Origin: Belliella aquatica
GTDB taxonomy: Bacteria > Bacteroidota > Bacteroidia > Cytophagales > Cyclobacteriaceae
Reading direction: 5' to 3'
Length of the DNA stretch: 64,000 nucleotides
NCBI RefSeq assembly: GCF_014637795.1
Contig: NZ_BMFD01000007.1
Span: 62,001 to 126,000, forward strand
This document shows, piece after piece, positions 44,783 through 54,319 of this stretch; positions within the stretch are counted from its first letter, which is position 1; the number at the start of each line of letters is the position of its first letter. A program made the translations under genes and the position numbers. The notes beneath the pieces were generated by a model that worked only from the letters and a program-made list of their open reading frames with translations, had not been told where the DNA came from and did not search any database.

Positions 44783-45040
44783 AAAAGTCAACTGTCGACG
44801 GACGATGGTCAACTGCTAATGAATAGGGCTTGAATACATCGTTGTGCATAGTTGATCTTGTTGTGCTTTGCTGATTTTAGGACAATTGAAAAAGTCGACA
44901 GTCGACGGACGATGGTCAACTGCTGATGAATAGGGCCTGAATACATTATCGTGCATAGCTGATTTTGTTGTGCTTAGCTGATTTCAGGACAATTGAAAAA
45001 GTCAACTGTCGACGGACGCTAGTTCATTGCTGATTGAAAA
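44777..45040. repeat. 107-bp tandem repeat after nadK
   Basis: AATTGAAAAAGTC occurs at 44777, 44884 and 44991, a regular 107-base period with about 2.5 copies. Each unit contains a near-palindrome CTGTCGACGGACG and a GCTGATTT segment. The first unit covers the nadK stop codon. The rest of the gap to 45250 shows no gene. Confidence 0.85.
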
Positions 45041-45250
45041 GACATCATTTAATTGTTTTGATTGGCCACTTTTAAAAAGTAGGAATTTCAAAATCACCAA
45101 TCATATCTCATGACAACCAAGCTTTTAAACTTGTGAATTGGAAGTAATATTTCCATATTTGCCTGTATTGAAATCGTATTAACATAAATTAACCCACCAA
45201 ACACTAAACTAGGTTTTAATATCGTTTAGTACTTCATAAATTGCAACGTC

Positions 45251-46012
45251 TTGAAAAAAGTCAACTTTAGTCTCCTTGTATTATTCATGACACTTGTCCT
45301 CTATGGCTCAATGTCTTTTGTAGAAGTGAAAGCACAAAAATATGAATTTGGAGGGGGCTTAGGAGTGGCTGCTTACACAGGTGATATTGTCCGAAGGTTG
45401 GACAAAGGAAATGTGGGTATTCAAGGTACGTTATTTGGCAGACGAAATTTTGACAATGTATGGTCTCTTCGCGCAGGACTTTCTTATGGAAGAATCAGTG
45501 CGGCGGACAGCATTAATCCAATCGATCCTTTGGCTGAGATCCGCAATGCTTATTTCAAGGCAAACGTATTTGAAATATCAGCGGTCATGGAATATCATTT
45601 TCTGGATTATCTTCATCCACAGTCAGCTTACAGGTTTTCACCTTATGGCTTCTTTGGCTTAGGTTATTCGGTTATCTCTGGAAATGGCGCTTTTAACTAC
45701 GACGGAAATGACGATCGTGGCGGCTATGCAGTTTCTACACCTGTGATTCCTTTTGGAATAGGAATGAAATATAAAATAAATAATAATTGGATCCTCGGCG
45801 TCGAGATGGGCTTTAGGCCAACTTTCAGTGATTTGGTAGACCGATTAGATAGCAAAGCTAGATTTCAAAGAGATCCTGAAACAGGCCTAGTGGATCCTCC
45901 TAGTCAAATTGGAGGTTTCTATTATGGGAATTACAGCGATAAAGACTGGTATTATTTTTTGGGTGTAACTTTGAGTTATTCGATTACTTCTATTAAATGC
46001 TACGCTTATTAA
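45251..46012 (+). CDS. porG: PorG/DUF6089 family outer-membrane-associated protein
   Basis: A 253-residue protein with a signal peptide ending near VKAQ. The N-terminal KYEFGGGLGVAAYTGD and the following strands (WSLRAGLSYGRIS, FSPYGFFGLGYSVISG, YKINNNWILGVEMGFRP) are a beta-barrel pattern. In Bacteroidota this gene sits between nadK and uppS, and members include PorG of the type IX secretion system. The start is TTG 45251; no ATG fits. Role in T9SS is by family and position only. Confidence 0.75.
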   Translation: MKKVNFSLLVLFMTLVLYGSMSFVEVKAQKYEFGGGLGVAAYTGDIVRRLDKGNVGIQGTLFGRRNFDNVWSLRAGLSYGRISAADSINPIDPLAEIRNAYFKANVFEISAVMEYHFLDYLHPQSAYRFSPYGFFGLGYSVISGNGAFNYDGNDDRGGYAVSTPVIPFGIGMKYKINNNWILGVEMGFRPTFSDLVDRLDSKARFQRDPETGLVDPPSQIGGFYYGNYSDKDWYYFLGVTLSYSITSIKCYAY

Positions 46013-46096
46013 TTATTTGACCGTTAGGTTAGAATATTGGAAAAGAAATAGCATTTTTGTACCTCCAAAAAACTACCGAAATCGGTTTTGAACGGA

Positions 46097-46834
46097 ATGA
46101 AGGAATCAATAGACAGTACAAAAATCCCTCAACACATTGCGATAATCATGGACGGTAACGGCCGTTGGGCTCAAAAAAAAGGCGCCATGAGAGTCTTTGG
46201 TCACAAACATGCCTTAGCCGCGGTTCGCGACACGATAGAAGCAGCAGATGATCTGGGTGTGAAAATCGTGACCCTTTATGCATTTTCCACAGAAAACTGG
46301 TCTAGACCAGCAGATGAAGTGAGTGCCCTGATGGAAATCATGATCAATAGCTTCATCAGTGAACTTCCTAGAATGGTGAAAAATAATGTTCGCCTGACGG
46401 CTATTGGGGATATCAAAAGTCTTCCTGAAAGTATGCAGAGGAACTTGAAGAATACCGTAGAGACAACCAAAAACAATACAGGAGTAAGAGTAAATCTGGC
46501 TTTGAGTTACAGTGGAAGGTGGGAGTTGGAGCAAGCAGTAAAAGACATTGCCAAAAAAGTAGTTGCAGGTCAAATGACCGTAGAAGAAATTAGTCAGGAG
46601 GCAATTGCCTCCCATTTGAATACCAATGACATGCCTGATCCAGAATTGCTGATCAGGACGAGTGGAGAGCTGAGAATCAGTAATTTCCTCCTATGGCAAA
46701 TGGCTTACACAGAGCTGTATTTTACAGATGTATTGTGGCCGGATTTCAGAAAAGAGCATTTAGAAGCTGCTATTCTGGACTATCAAAAAAGAGAGCGAAG
46801 GTTTGGTAAAACCGGAACTCAGATTAAATCATAA
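46097..46834 (+). CDS. uppS: Isoprenyl transferase (undecaprenyl diphosphate synthase)
   Basis: The 245-residue enzyme (ATG 46097; TTG 46088 is unneeded) chains isopentenyl diphosphate into the C55 carrier for peptidoglycan and O-antigen. Signatures are IAIIMDGNGRWAQKKG with the catalytic Asp, TLYAFSTENWSRP, and LLIRTSGELRISNFLLWQMAYTEL. All are intact. It lies between porG and bamA. Confidence 0.95.
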   Translation: MKESIDSTKIPQHIAIIMDGNGRWAQKKGAMRVFGHKHALAAVRDTIEAADDLGVKIVTLYAFSTENWSRPADEVSALMEIMINSFISELPRMVKNNVRLTAIGDIKSLPESMQRNLKNTVETTKNNTGVRVNLALSYSGRWELEQAVKDIAKKVVAGQMTVEEISQEAIASHLNTNDMPDPELLIRTSGELRISNFLLWQMAYTELYFTDVLWPDFRKEHLEAAILDYQKRERRFGKTGTQIKS

Positions 46835-46840
46835 TTATTG

Positions 46841-49540
46841 ATGAAAAAGTATTTTATTATCCTAGCTTTCCTCCTTGTGGCAGGTTCACTTCAAGCTCAG
46901 ATTCGACTGGGTCAAAGTCGCTACACCTCCTCTAAACCGGTGGATATTTTGGAACTCAATTATTCAAAGCCTCAAAAATTTAGAATAGCTGAGATTAAGG
47001 CTGTTGGTTTGGCCACGCTAGATGAAATTGCCATCATTTCACTTTCAGGATTACGGGTAGATGATCAGATCAACGTGCCAGGAGATGCAATATCTACTGC
47101 CCTCAAAAAACTGTGGGGACAGGGTATCATTGGTGATGTTAAAATTTTGGTAACCAAAATCGAAGGGGATGACATTTATCTTCTCCTGGATTTGACAGAA
47201 AGGCCGAGGTTTAGTAGGGTTGAGTTTTCTGGTGTCAACAAAACCCAAGAAAGTGAACTGAAAGATAAAGTAAATATCCGCGGAAGGGTTGTCAGGGATG
47301 ATGTTTTGAATACCTCTCAGAGAAATATCCGTCAGTATTTTGTTGATAAAGGATTCCTCAATACTGAGGTAAAAGTTGTTCAGGAAAGAGACACTACGCT
47401 TCCTAATAGTGTTAAATTAAAATTTGACGTAGATAAAAAAGGTAAGGTAAAGATCAATGAAGTGATCATTGATGGAAATGAAGAAATCAGCGATAGAAAA
47501 GTAAAAGGCAAGCTGAAGGGTACCAAGGAACACCCAAGAATGCATTTTTTCAGAGAAGTTTATAGCCGCCTGACCAATACAACTCCAAAATCTGCAAAAG
47601 AAGCCATTCTTTACAGAAACCCTGTTTCAGATGAAGAAGTGATCACTTACATGAATAAGAATTTCAAGTTAAACTTCTTCAACGCATCCAAATTTGTCAC
47701 CAAAGACTTCAGAGAAGATAAAGGAAAGGTTATAGATTTTTACAACTCAAAAGGTTTCAGAGATGCTGAAATTCTTTCTGACACGGTTTACAAGTATTCT
47801 GAAAATACAGTTAATGTAGGCTTGAAAATCGAAGAGGGAAACAAATACTATTATAGAAAAATCGATTTTACGGGTAACTATATTTACCCCGACAGTATTT
47901 TGTTAGCTAAATTAGGGATAGAAAAAGGTGATCCTTACAACAAAGAAAAGCTAAGTACAAGATTGAATTATGATCCTGCGAAGGGAGATGATATCTCATC
48001 ACTCTACCAAGATGATGGTTATCTCTTCTTCAACATCGATCCTGTGGAGGTGAATGTACAAAATGATTCCATAGATATTGAGCTTCGTATCATAGAAGGT
48101 CCACAAGTAACAGTAAATTCTGTTTCAATCGAGGGAAATGAAAGAACTTCTGATCACGTTGTAATGCGAGAAATCAGGATTCTTCCAGGTCAAAAATTCA
48201 ACCGAAGTTTGCTCGTAAGAACGATTCGAGAACTTTCACAATTGGGTTATTTTGATCCGGAAAATATCGAACCGGATATGCGTCCTAACTTTGAGGATGC
48301 TACAGTAGATATTGTATTTAAATTAGAAGAAAGACCAAATGATCAGGTAGAATTGTCAGGTGGTTGGGGAGGTTTCTTCGGTTTTGTGGGTACTGTTGGA
48401 TTGGTTTTCAACAATTTCTCTATCAAAAACATTGGTAATTTCGATAAGTGGAGACCACTTCCTGTGGGTGATGGACAAAAACTATCCTTGCGAGTACAAG
48501 CAAATGGTAGGTCTTTCCAAAACTACAGTATTTCCTTAACTGAACCGTGGTTTGGTGGAAAGAAACCAAACGCACTAAGCTTTAGCTTTAACCATTCGGT
48601 ACAAAGGCAATTGGATTTTACTAACAGAGTAAATCCTATGCAAGAAATAGGGTCATTTAGCATAACTGGGGCAACATTAGGATTAGCAAAAAGAGTCACT
48701 TGGCCTGATGATTACTTCATGGTAAGTAACTCCCTGCAGTTCCAAATTTATGATTTTGATCAATTTGGAAGACAATTTGGATTAAGTTATCAGACCGGTC
48801 AATCAAAAAGTTTAGCTTTTAATACAACGATCACTAGAAATAATGTGGATAACCCCATCTACCCGCGAATGGGTTCTAATATCTCGTTAGCTACATCCTT
48901 TACTCCTCCATACTCTTCGCTGAATAGAAATATTAATCGAGAATCTCCTGATCAGGAAAGGTTCAAGTGGTTAGAATATCACAAGTGGATGTTTGATGCA
49001 ACTTTCTACACTCCTGTATTCGGGTCTAACAAATGGGTAGTAAGTGCACGTACGCACATGGGCTTCCTGGGGTCATACGGAAGTAGAATAGGCGTAATTC
49101 CATTGGAAAGATTTGTGATGGGAGGAGATGGTATGACATTTAATAACTTTGCCTTAGGACAAGAAATCATAGGTCTGAGAGGGTACGAAAACCAAACAAT
49201 AACACCTGGAGCGGTGACAAGATTTGATCCAAATTCCACTCAAGGTTATGGTGGTATCGTTTATAACAAACATGTGATGGAGTTGCGCTTCTTGGTGTCG
49301 CCAAATCCATCTGCGACAATTTTCCTACTTGGCTTTGCTGAGGCAGGAAACAACTGGGGATCCTATGCTGAATACAACCCATATAACCTTTACAAGTCTG
49401 CGGGTGTTGGTGCAAGGATATTTATGCCGGCTTTCGGTCTCTTGGGAATTGATTGGGGATATGGATTCGATGATGCTCCTGGAACCAATCAAAGAAGTGG
49501 ACCACAATTCCACTTCACTATTGGTCAACAATTCAGATAA
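46841..49540 (+). CDS. bamA: Outer membrane protein assembly factor BamA
   Basis: The 899-residue protein (ATG 46841) has a signal peptide (LLVAGSLQAQ), then five POTRA-type repeats (about 40-450; for example FSGVNKTQESELKDKV, IIDGNEEISDRKVKGKL, VSIEGNERTSDHVVM), and then a 16-stranded barrel. The barrel carries the conserved lid-loop-type LEYHKWMFDATFY and GLRGYENQ segments and ends in Phe/Arg (FTIGQQFR). It folds and inserts outer membrane barrels. Followed 2 bases later by the first skp gene. Confidence 0.95.
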   Translation: MKKYFIILAFLLVAGSLQAQIRLGQSRYTSSKPVDILELNYSKPQKFRIAEIKAVGLATLDEIAIISLSGLRVDDQINVPGDAISTALKKLWGQGIIGDVKILVTKIEGDDIYLLLDLTERPRFSRVEFSGVNKTQESELKDKVNIRGRVVRDDVLNTSQRNIRQYFVDKGFLNTEVKVVQERDTTLPNSVKLKFDVDKKGKVKINEVIIDGNEEISDRKVKGKLKGTKEHPRMHFFREVYSRLTNTTPKSAKEAILYRNPVSDEEVITYMNKNFKLNFFNASKFVTKDFREDKGKVIDFYNSKGFRDAEILSDTVYKYSENTVNVGLKIEEGNKYYYRKIDFTGNYIYPDSILLAKLGIEKGDPYNKEKLSTRLNYDPAKGDDISSLYQDDGYLFFNIDPVEVNVQNDSIDIELRIIEGPQVTVNSVSIEGNERTSDHVVMREIRILPGQKFNRSLLVRTIRELSQLGYFDPENIEPDMRPNFEDATVDIVFKLEERPNDQVELSGGWGGFFGFVGTVGLVFNNFSIKNIGNFDKWRPLPVGDGQKLSLRVQANGRSFQNYSISLTEPWFGGKKPNALSFSFNHSVQRQLDFTNRVNPMQEIGSFSITGATLGLAKRVTWPDDYFMVSNSLQFQIYDFDQFGRQFGLSYQTGQSKSLAFNTTITRNNVDNPIYPRMGSNISLATSFTPPYSSLNRNINRESPDQERFKWLEYHKWMFDATFYTPVFGSNKWVVSARTHMGFLGSYGSRIGVIPLERFVMGGDGMTFNNFALGQEIIGLRGYENQTITPGAVTRFDPNSTQGYGGIVYNKHVMELRFLVSPNPSATIFLLGFAEAGNNWGSYAEYNPYNLYKSAGVGARIFMPAFGLLGIDWGYGFDDAPGTNQRSGPQFHFTIGQQFR

Positions 49541-49542
49541 AC

Positions 49543-50076
49543 ATGAAAAAAGTTATCAATTTGTTACTTTTGTCAGGTATATTTTTCCTGACAATAGGTA
49601 TACATCAAGTGTCAGCCCAAAAGTGGGGATACATAGATTCGGAATTTATTCTGAACAAACATCCTGACTACAAGCTTGTTCAGAACGAACTAGAAGCTCT
49701 CAAAGCAGAGTGGAAAAAAGAGGCACAAAATTTGGAAAGGGAAGTGAAAGAAATGCTTTCAACGCTTAAGGCAGAGGAGGTTTTATTGACAGAAGAGATG
49801 TATCAAGAGCGCATGGCAGCGATAGAAGCAAAGCAAAATAGTGCCGTAGCATTCAATAATCGGGTATTTGGCATTAATGGTCAATATTACCAAAAACAGA
49901 CTGAGTTGCTACAGCCCTTGCAGTCTAAAATCTTTGACGCGATCGATAAGGTAGCAAAAAGAAATGGACTGGCAGCCTTGCATGACAAAGCGGCTTCAAT
50001 GGGCCTGATCTACACGGATCCGCGTCATGACTACTCTGAATTTGTATTGGAAGAATTAGGAATTGAAAACAAATAA
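49543..50076 (+). CDS. OmpH/Skp family periplasmic chaperone, copy 1
   Basis: A 177-residue secreted protein (signal to about SAQ) with KWGYIDSEFILNKHPDYKLVQNELEALKAEW and a long Lys/Glu-rich coiled coil, then AIDKVAKRNGLAALHDK near the end. This is the Skp/OmpH layout: a beta-core with two long helical arms that carry unfolded outer membrane proteins. It sits between bamA and a second copy. Confidence 0.9.
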   Translation: MKKVINLLLLSGIFFLTIGIHQVSAQKWGYIDSEFILNKHPDYKLVQNELEALKAEWKKEAQNLEREVKEMLSTLKAEEVLLTEEMYQERMAAIEAKQNSAVAFNNRVFGINGQYYQKQTELLQPLQSKIFDAIDKVAKRNGLAALHDKAASMGLIYTDPRHDYSEFVLEELGIENK

Positions 50077-50101
50077 AAAAAAACAAATAAAAACTAAGAT
50101 G

Positions 50102-50650
50102 ATGAAAGCAAAATTTATCCTTTCAGCAATTGCTATCTTTTGCGTAGGATTCGTAGCTCAGGCTCAAGATGTGAAAATTGGTTACACCAATGTAGAGTTG
50201 ATTATGGACTTGATGCCAGAAATGGAACAAATCGGTGCTGATATTCAAGATTACTCACAACAGCTCCAAACGCAAATTCAAACTAAAAATGCGGATTTCC
50301 AAAGACAGGTACAAGCTTATCAACAAGCTGCGCAGACCATGACTGAAGAAGCTAGAAATGCAAAAGAGCAAGAATTGACAAAAGTTCAACAAGATCTTCA
50401 AAAATATCAGCAGGACTCTGAAGTTTCTTACCAAAGAAAATTACAGGAGCTTTTGGAGCCTGTACAGACTAAAGTATTCAATGCGATCAATGCCGTAGCA
50501 GCAGAAAACAATTATACACATATCTTCTCTGAGTCAGCAGGTCAATCTCCTGTATTGCTTTACACAAGAGACGAAGATAAGTTCACTGAGTTGGTACTTA
50601 CCAAACTAGGTATTGCAATTCCACAAGGTGGAGTTTCGAATCAACAATAA
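50102..50650 (+). CDS. OmpH/Skp family periplasmic chaperone, copy 2
   Basis: 182 residues from ATG 50102 (ATG 50099 is one codon earlier; a TTG upstream would overlap copy 1). The signal is MKAKFILSAIAIFCVGFVAQAQ. The mature part starts VKIGYTNVELIMDLMPEMEQ, has a Gln-rich coiled coil, and ends in an acidic/Ser tail. Homologous to copy 1 with about the same length. Both follow bamA, a common Bacteroidota order. Confidence 0.9.
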   Translation: MKAKFILSAIAIFCVGFVAQAQDVKIGYTNVELIMDLMPEMEQIGADIQDYSQQLQTQIQTKNADFQRQVQAYQQAAQTMTEEARNAKEQELTKVQQDLQKYQQDSEVSYQRKLQELLEPVQTKVFNAINAVAAENNYTHIFSESAGQSPVLLYTRDEDKFTELVLTKLGIAIPQGGVSNQQ

Positions 50651-50686
50651 TTAAAAATCTAATGCGTGCATAAAGCACAAAACTTA

Positions 50687-50718
50687 TAAAGCCTCAACCC
50701 ATGTTGGGGCTTTTTTTA
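50687..50718 (+). terminator. Terminator of the bamA-skp operon
   Basis: AAGCCTCAAC and GTTGGGGCTTTTTTT arms form a nine-pair stem with one G-U pair and a four-base loop, followed by seven T. Confidence 0.85.
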
Positions 50719-51191
50719 TTTGCTATAGAACACGGATCTGACAGATTGGGCGGGTAGTCGATGATTAAAAAATTGATATTCAAAAAACATGAAGGTGTAG
50801 ATGCCTACACCAAGAGACAAAATCAGTGGCAATCCGCAACATCAGCGTCATCCGCGTGCCATAGAACAGGGATATCACAGATTGAGCAGATAATCGCTGA
50901 TGAAAATATTACTCTAAACTTATCACAGTGAATCCGAAAAAATATTAAAGGTGTAGATGCAATCTACACCAAGAAACAAAATCAGTGGAAATCCGCAAAA
51001 TCAGCGTCATCAGTGTGCTATAGAACACGGATATCACAGATTGAGCAGATAGTCGCTGATGAAAAAACCACCTCTAATCTTATCATCATGAATCCTAAAA
51101 GATATTTAAGGTGTAGATGCAATCTTCACCAAGAGACAATATCAGCGGAAATCCGCAACATTTAAGTCATCCGTGTGCTATAGAACAGGGA
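50719..51191. repeat. Tandem array of degenerate 136-160 bp units
   Basis: The block (C/T)ATAGAACA(C/G)GGAT recurs at about 50723, 50859, 51018 and 51177 (spacings 136, 159 and 159). Each unit contains GATTGAGCAGATAATCGCTGATGA, GGTGTAGATGC...CTACACC and AATCAGTGGNAATCCGCAA. There is no constant repeat/variable spacer pattern, so it is not CRISPR. No gene is present. Confidence 0.8.
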
Positions 51192-52139
51192 TCAAAAAGG
51201 CAGCTTTCCCAAATCTACATTTCCACCACTTAGGATAATTCCTACTTTTTGACCTTTGAATTGCTCTTTGTTTTTGAGCAAAGCGGCAAGGGGAACAGCA
51301 CAACTGGGTTCGATAACGATTTTCATTCTTTCATAAATCAAGCGCATGGCTGCAATGATTTCTTCATCGTTGACCGTGAGGATATCATCTACGTACTCCA
51401 TGATGATCTGAAAATTGAGTTTACCCAGAGAAGTCAGCAATCCATCCGCAATGGTATTGGGCACATCCATGGGAATTAATTTCTTTGCTTGAAATGAGCG
51501 ATACGCATCATCAGCTCCTTCAGGTTCTCCTGCGATAACTTTGGTGCGAGGTGAAATATACTTTGTCGTCAAGGCAGTACCTCCTAACAATCCTCCACCG
51601 CCAACGGGTGCCAAGATTGTATCAAAATCAATTCCTTCCTCCCACATTTCTAGCGCACAAGTTGCCTGACCTTCCACTACGTCAAAATAATCGTAAGGAG
51701 GAATAAAAGTTGCCCCTGTCCTGTCCACCACTGCCTGAAGTGTAGTTTCCCTAGCCATTAGATTGGGTTCGCATTCGATAATTTCTCCCCCATAGGATTT
51801 TACTGCTTTCTTTTTGATCTCTGGTGCGGAAGAAGGCATGACGATGTAAGATTTGATTCCCGCGACTGTTGCCGCTCTAGCGAGGGCAGCGGCATGATTA
51901 CCCGAGGAATGTGTAGCTACGCCATTTTTCTTTTGCTCCTCTGTTAATTTGACGACAGCATTAGCCGCGCCACGTGCTTTGAAAGCCCCTACTTTTTGGA
52001 AGTTTTCACATTTGAAATACACCTCACAACCAGCCATTTCGTTAATTGCCTCGGACTTTAGGATTGGTGTTCGATGAATGAAAGGCTGAATACGCTTATG
52101 AGCCAATTTGATTTCTTCTAAAGTAGGGAAAGTGTACAT
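51192..52139 (-). CDS. Threonine/serine dehydratase-like PLP enzyme
   Basis: A 315-residue fold type II PLP enzyme starting at ATG 52139 (MYTFPTLEEIKLAHKRIQP). The Schiff-base lysine is in GAFKARGAANAV, SSGNHAAALA binds the cofactor phosphate, and GGGGLLGGTAL is the PLP-ring loop. Length equals the short catabolic threonine dehydratase/serine racemase group, with no ACT domain. It converts threonine to 2-oxobutyrate or serine to pyruvate. A longer upstream frame is rejected, because its residues look non-coding. Confidence 0.85.
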   Translation of the reverse strand: MYTFPTLEEIKLAHKRIQPFIHRTPILKSEAINEMAGCEVYFKCENFQKVGAFKARGAANAVVKLTEEQKKNGVATHSSGNHAAALARAATVAGIKSYIVMPSSAPEIKKKAVKSYGGEIIECEPNLMARETTLQAVVDRTGATFIPPYDYFDVVEGQATCALEMWEEGIDFDTILAPVGGGGLLGGTALTTKYISPRTKVIAGEPEGADDAYRSFQAKKLIPMDVPNTIADGLLTSLGKLNFQIIMEYVDDILTVNDEEIIAAMRLIYERMKIVIEPSCAVPLAALLKNKEQFKGQKVGIILSGGNVDLGKLPF

Positions 52140-52681
52140 GGAGAGGTCAGTTCTTGAATTGTTTGTTGTAAAGTTAGTAAGTTTTGGGAATTGGAAGTTT
52201 TTTACCACAGATGAACACGAATGAACACTATTTTCTCTACCGAAGAGCATTCCTTCATGGTTCTTCGCATTTTTCCGATGCAAAAAATTTTGAACCGCTG
52301 AGGTACGCAAGAATGCGCAGAGTGAATTTCCCAAATATAAAATCAATTCAAAACCGTGTCTTTTGTGTTTATCTGTGGTTTTTTCTTATCCCTTACTAGT
52401 CATATCGACCGCATGGGAGATATCTCACGCTGTTCGATATGACTCATTGTTTTTATTTGCCTCTTGTTTCTAAATATATCGCCGAAGGCTTATTTCTATT
52501 TATATCGCGAACCTGTCTTCCAAAAGGTAGAGCTTATGTCATTATCTATCCTTTTATTCTACCTTTCAAAAATCCTTAAATCAGCACAACGAAAGAACCT
52601 TCATAGTTCCAAGTATTTTTTGTATCATAGTTGCGCCAAGTACAATTTACGATGGCGTGTGATTTAAACCTTAAAGACTTT
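52140..52681. other. Gap with hyphenated palindromic repeat
   Basis: Holds a repeat at 52399-52443 (GTCATATCGACCG...GAGATATCTC...TCGATATGAC) shared with 63013-63052. Flanking text such as ACCACAGATGAACACGAATG is repeat-like. Reading frames here are not protein-like. Confidence 0.6.
52399..52443. repeat. Hyphenated palindrome GTCATATCGA...TCGATATGAC, copy 1
   Basis: Outer arms GTCATATCGA and TCGATATGAC enclose a self-complementary GAGATATCTC. The sister copy at 63013-63052 has the same three parts. This layout is typical of short palindromic intergenic elements. Confidence 0.75.
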
Positions 52682-54298
52682 ATGAAGAAGATTTATCTGT
52701 CGTTGGTTGCAGGAGCGGGATTGCTTTTTTCCCTTACTTCAACCACGCTGGCTCAGGGAGACTATCCTACCCTCAGTCAGGTCAACCAAAGGCTACAAGC
52801 GATTTCCGGTAGTGGAAGTCCTGCCAAACTCACTTCCCTCACCAAGACTGAAGGAGGTAAAGACATTTGGGTGCTCAAAGTGGGCACTGGAGACTTAGAC
52901 AACAAGCCTGCAATTGCCGTAGTCGGTGGTATCGAAGGCTTCCATGTGTTAAGTGTAGAGTTAGCACTTCAGTTTGCCGAGAAATTGGTAAAAGAGCATG
53001 CTGCCAAATTGGAAAACACTACTTTTTACATTTTCCCAAACATGTCCCCCGATGCTTACGAGCAATATCATGCTTCGTTGAAGTATGAAAGAAGAGGAAA
53101 TGCAGCCAAAATCGATCATGACCGTGACGGCATGGTTAGCGAAGATGGCTATGAAGACCTTAATAAAGATGGGATGATCACCATGATGCGTGTAGAAAGC
53201 CCTTTAGGTGACTATATCCCACATGAAAAAGATCCACGTGTATTGGTAAAAGCCGACAGATCTAAAGGCCAAAAAGGAAGCTACATGATGTTTCCAGAAA
53301 GCAGAGACAAAGACAAGGACGGCTCTTTTGGTGAAGACCTTACAGAAGGAATCGCTTTCAACAAGAGTTTGACTTACAAATTCCCGATTTTCGAACCTTT
53401 GGCTGGTGATTTTGCAGCTTCTCAAGTAGAAACAAGAGTATTATTGGATTACTTGTTTGAGCAGTGGAATATCTTTGCTTTTGTATCCTTCAGCCCTTCG
53501 AATAATCTTTCAGCTCCATTGAAATATAATCCAGCAGATGCAAGAAAGAGGATTTTAACTTCGATGTTGGACAAAGATGTCGCTCTCAACAGCATGGTTT
53601 CTGGTATTTACAATGAAACTGTAACTCAAAAAGCATACAACCAAACCAATCAAGGAACTGATGGTGATTTCTTCCAATGGGCGTATTTCCACTTTGCAAG
53701 AATGAGTTTCAGCACGCCAGGATGGTGGGCTCCAGAAGTGAAAGATGCAGATGGAAAAAGCATAGGCAATGCAGAAGCTAATTTCTTAGCGTGGGCAGAG
53801 CAAGAAGGAATGAATGATGTTTTTGTTCCTTGGACGAGCATCGATCACCCGGATTTTCCAGGTCAAAAAGTAGAAGTTGGAGGTATTAAGCCATTTGCCA
53901 TGTACAACCCACCTTTCAGCAAAGTAGGTGAGATTGCGGATGAGCATACTGCATTTATCCTCAAACTGGCAGATATGCAGCCAAAACTTGAGTTTTTGAA
54001 TGTGAAAACAGAGAAACTTGGTAATGGCTTGACCAGAATCACCGCAGATCTTTTCAATAACTCACCACTTCCTACTCATTCACAATTGGGAGAGAGATCG
54101 AGATGGTTGAGAAAAGTGAGGGTTGACATCTCCAAAGATGCCAAGGATTTGGTAGCTGGAGACAAGAAGCAACTGATCAGAAGTATCGGTGCTTTCGATA
54201 AAGCCAGTGTTAGCTGGATTGTCAAAGGAGGCGGAAACGTGGACATCAAGGCAGGTGCTGCGCATACTGGCTTTGCTACCTTGAATGTAAAACTCTAA
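52682..54298 (+). CDS. M14-like pseudopeptidase lacking the zinc site
   Basis: The 538-residue secreted protein (ATG 52682, signal to about LAQ) aligns along its length with the M14 peptidase just downstream, but every catalytic position is changed. The HxxE pair becomes E85-G-F-H88. The Arg of NRDW becomes Lys228, the third zinc His becomes Ser271, and the catalytic Glu becomes Pro347. Calcium-loop-like motifs (DHDRDGMVSED, DLNKDG) and the C-terminal domain are kept. It is probably a non-catalytic partner, regulator or substrate-capture protein. The gene is intact and 21 bases precede its paralogue, so the two are co-expressed. Confidence 0.72.
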   Translation: MKKIYLSLVAGAGLLFSLTSTTLAQGDYPTLSQVNQRLQAISGSGSPAKLTSLTKTEGGKDIWVLKVGTGDLDNKPAIAVVGGIEGFHVLSVELALQFAEKLVKEHAAKLENTTFYIFPNMSPDAYEQYHASLKYERRGNAAKIDHDRDGMVSEDGYEDLNKDGMITMMRVESPLGDYIPHEKDPRVLVKADRSKGQKGSYMMFPESRDKDKDGSFGEDLTEGIAFNKSLTYKFPIFEPLAGDFAASQVETRVLLDYLFEQWNIFAFVSFSPSNNLSAPLKYNPADARKRILTSMLDKDVALNSMVSGIYNETVTQKAYNQTNQGTDGDFFQWAYFHFARMSFSTPGWWAPEVKDADGKSIGNAEANFLAWAEQEGMNDVFVPWTSIDHPDFPGQKVEVGGIKPFAMYNPPFSKVGEIADEHTAFILKLADMQPKLEFLNVKTEKLGNGLTRITADLFNNSPLPTHSQLGERSRWLRKVRVDISKDAKDLVAGDKKQLIRSIGAFDKASVSWIVKGGGNVDIKAGAAHTGFATLNVKL

Positions 54299-54319
54299 TC
54301 ACATCGAAAAATTGAAATT

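Noticed and set aside
50719-51191. CRISPR array
   Set aside because: Units are long (136-160 bases), degenerate along their whole length and lack constant repeats with unique spacers; there are no cas genes.
52140-52346. N-terminal extension of the dehydratase gene
   Set aside because: The extra 69 residues look like translated repeat DNA, and the PLP enzyme family starts at the ATG at 52139.
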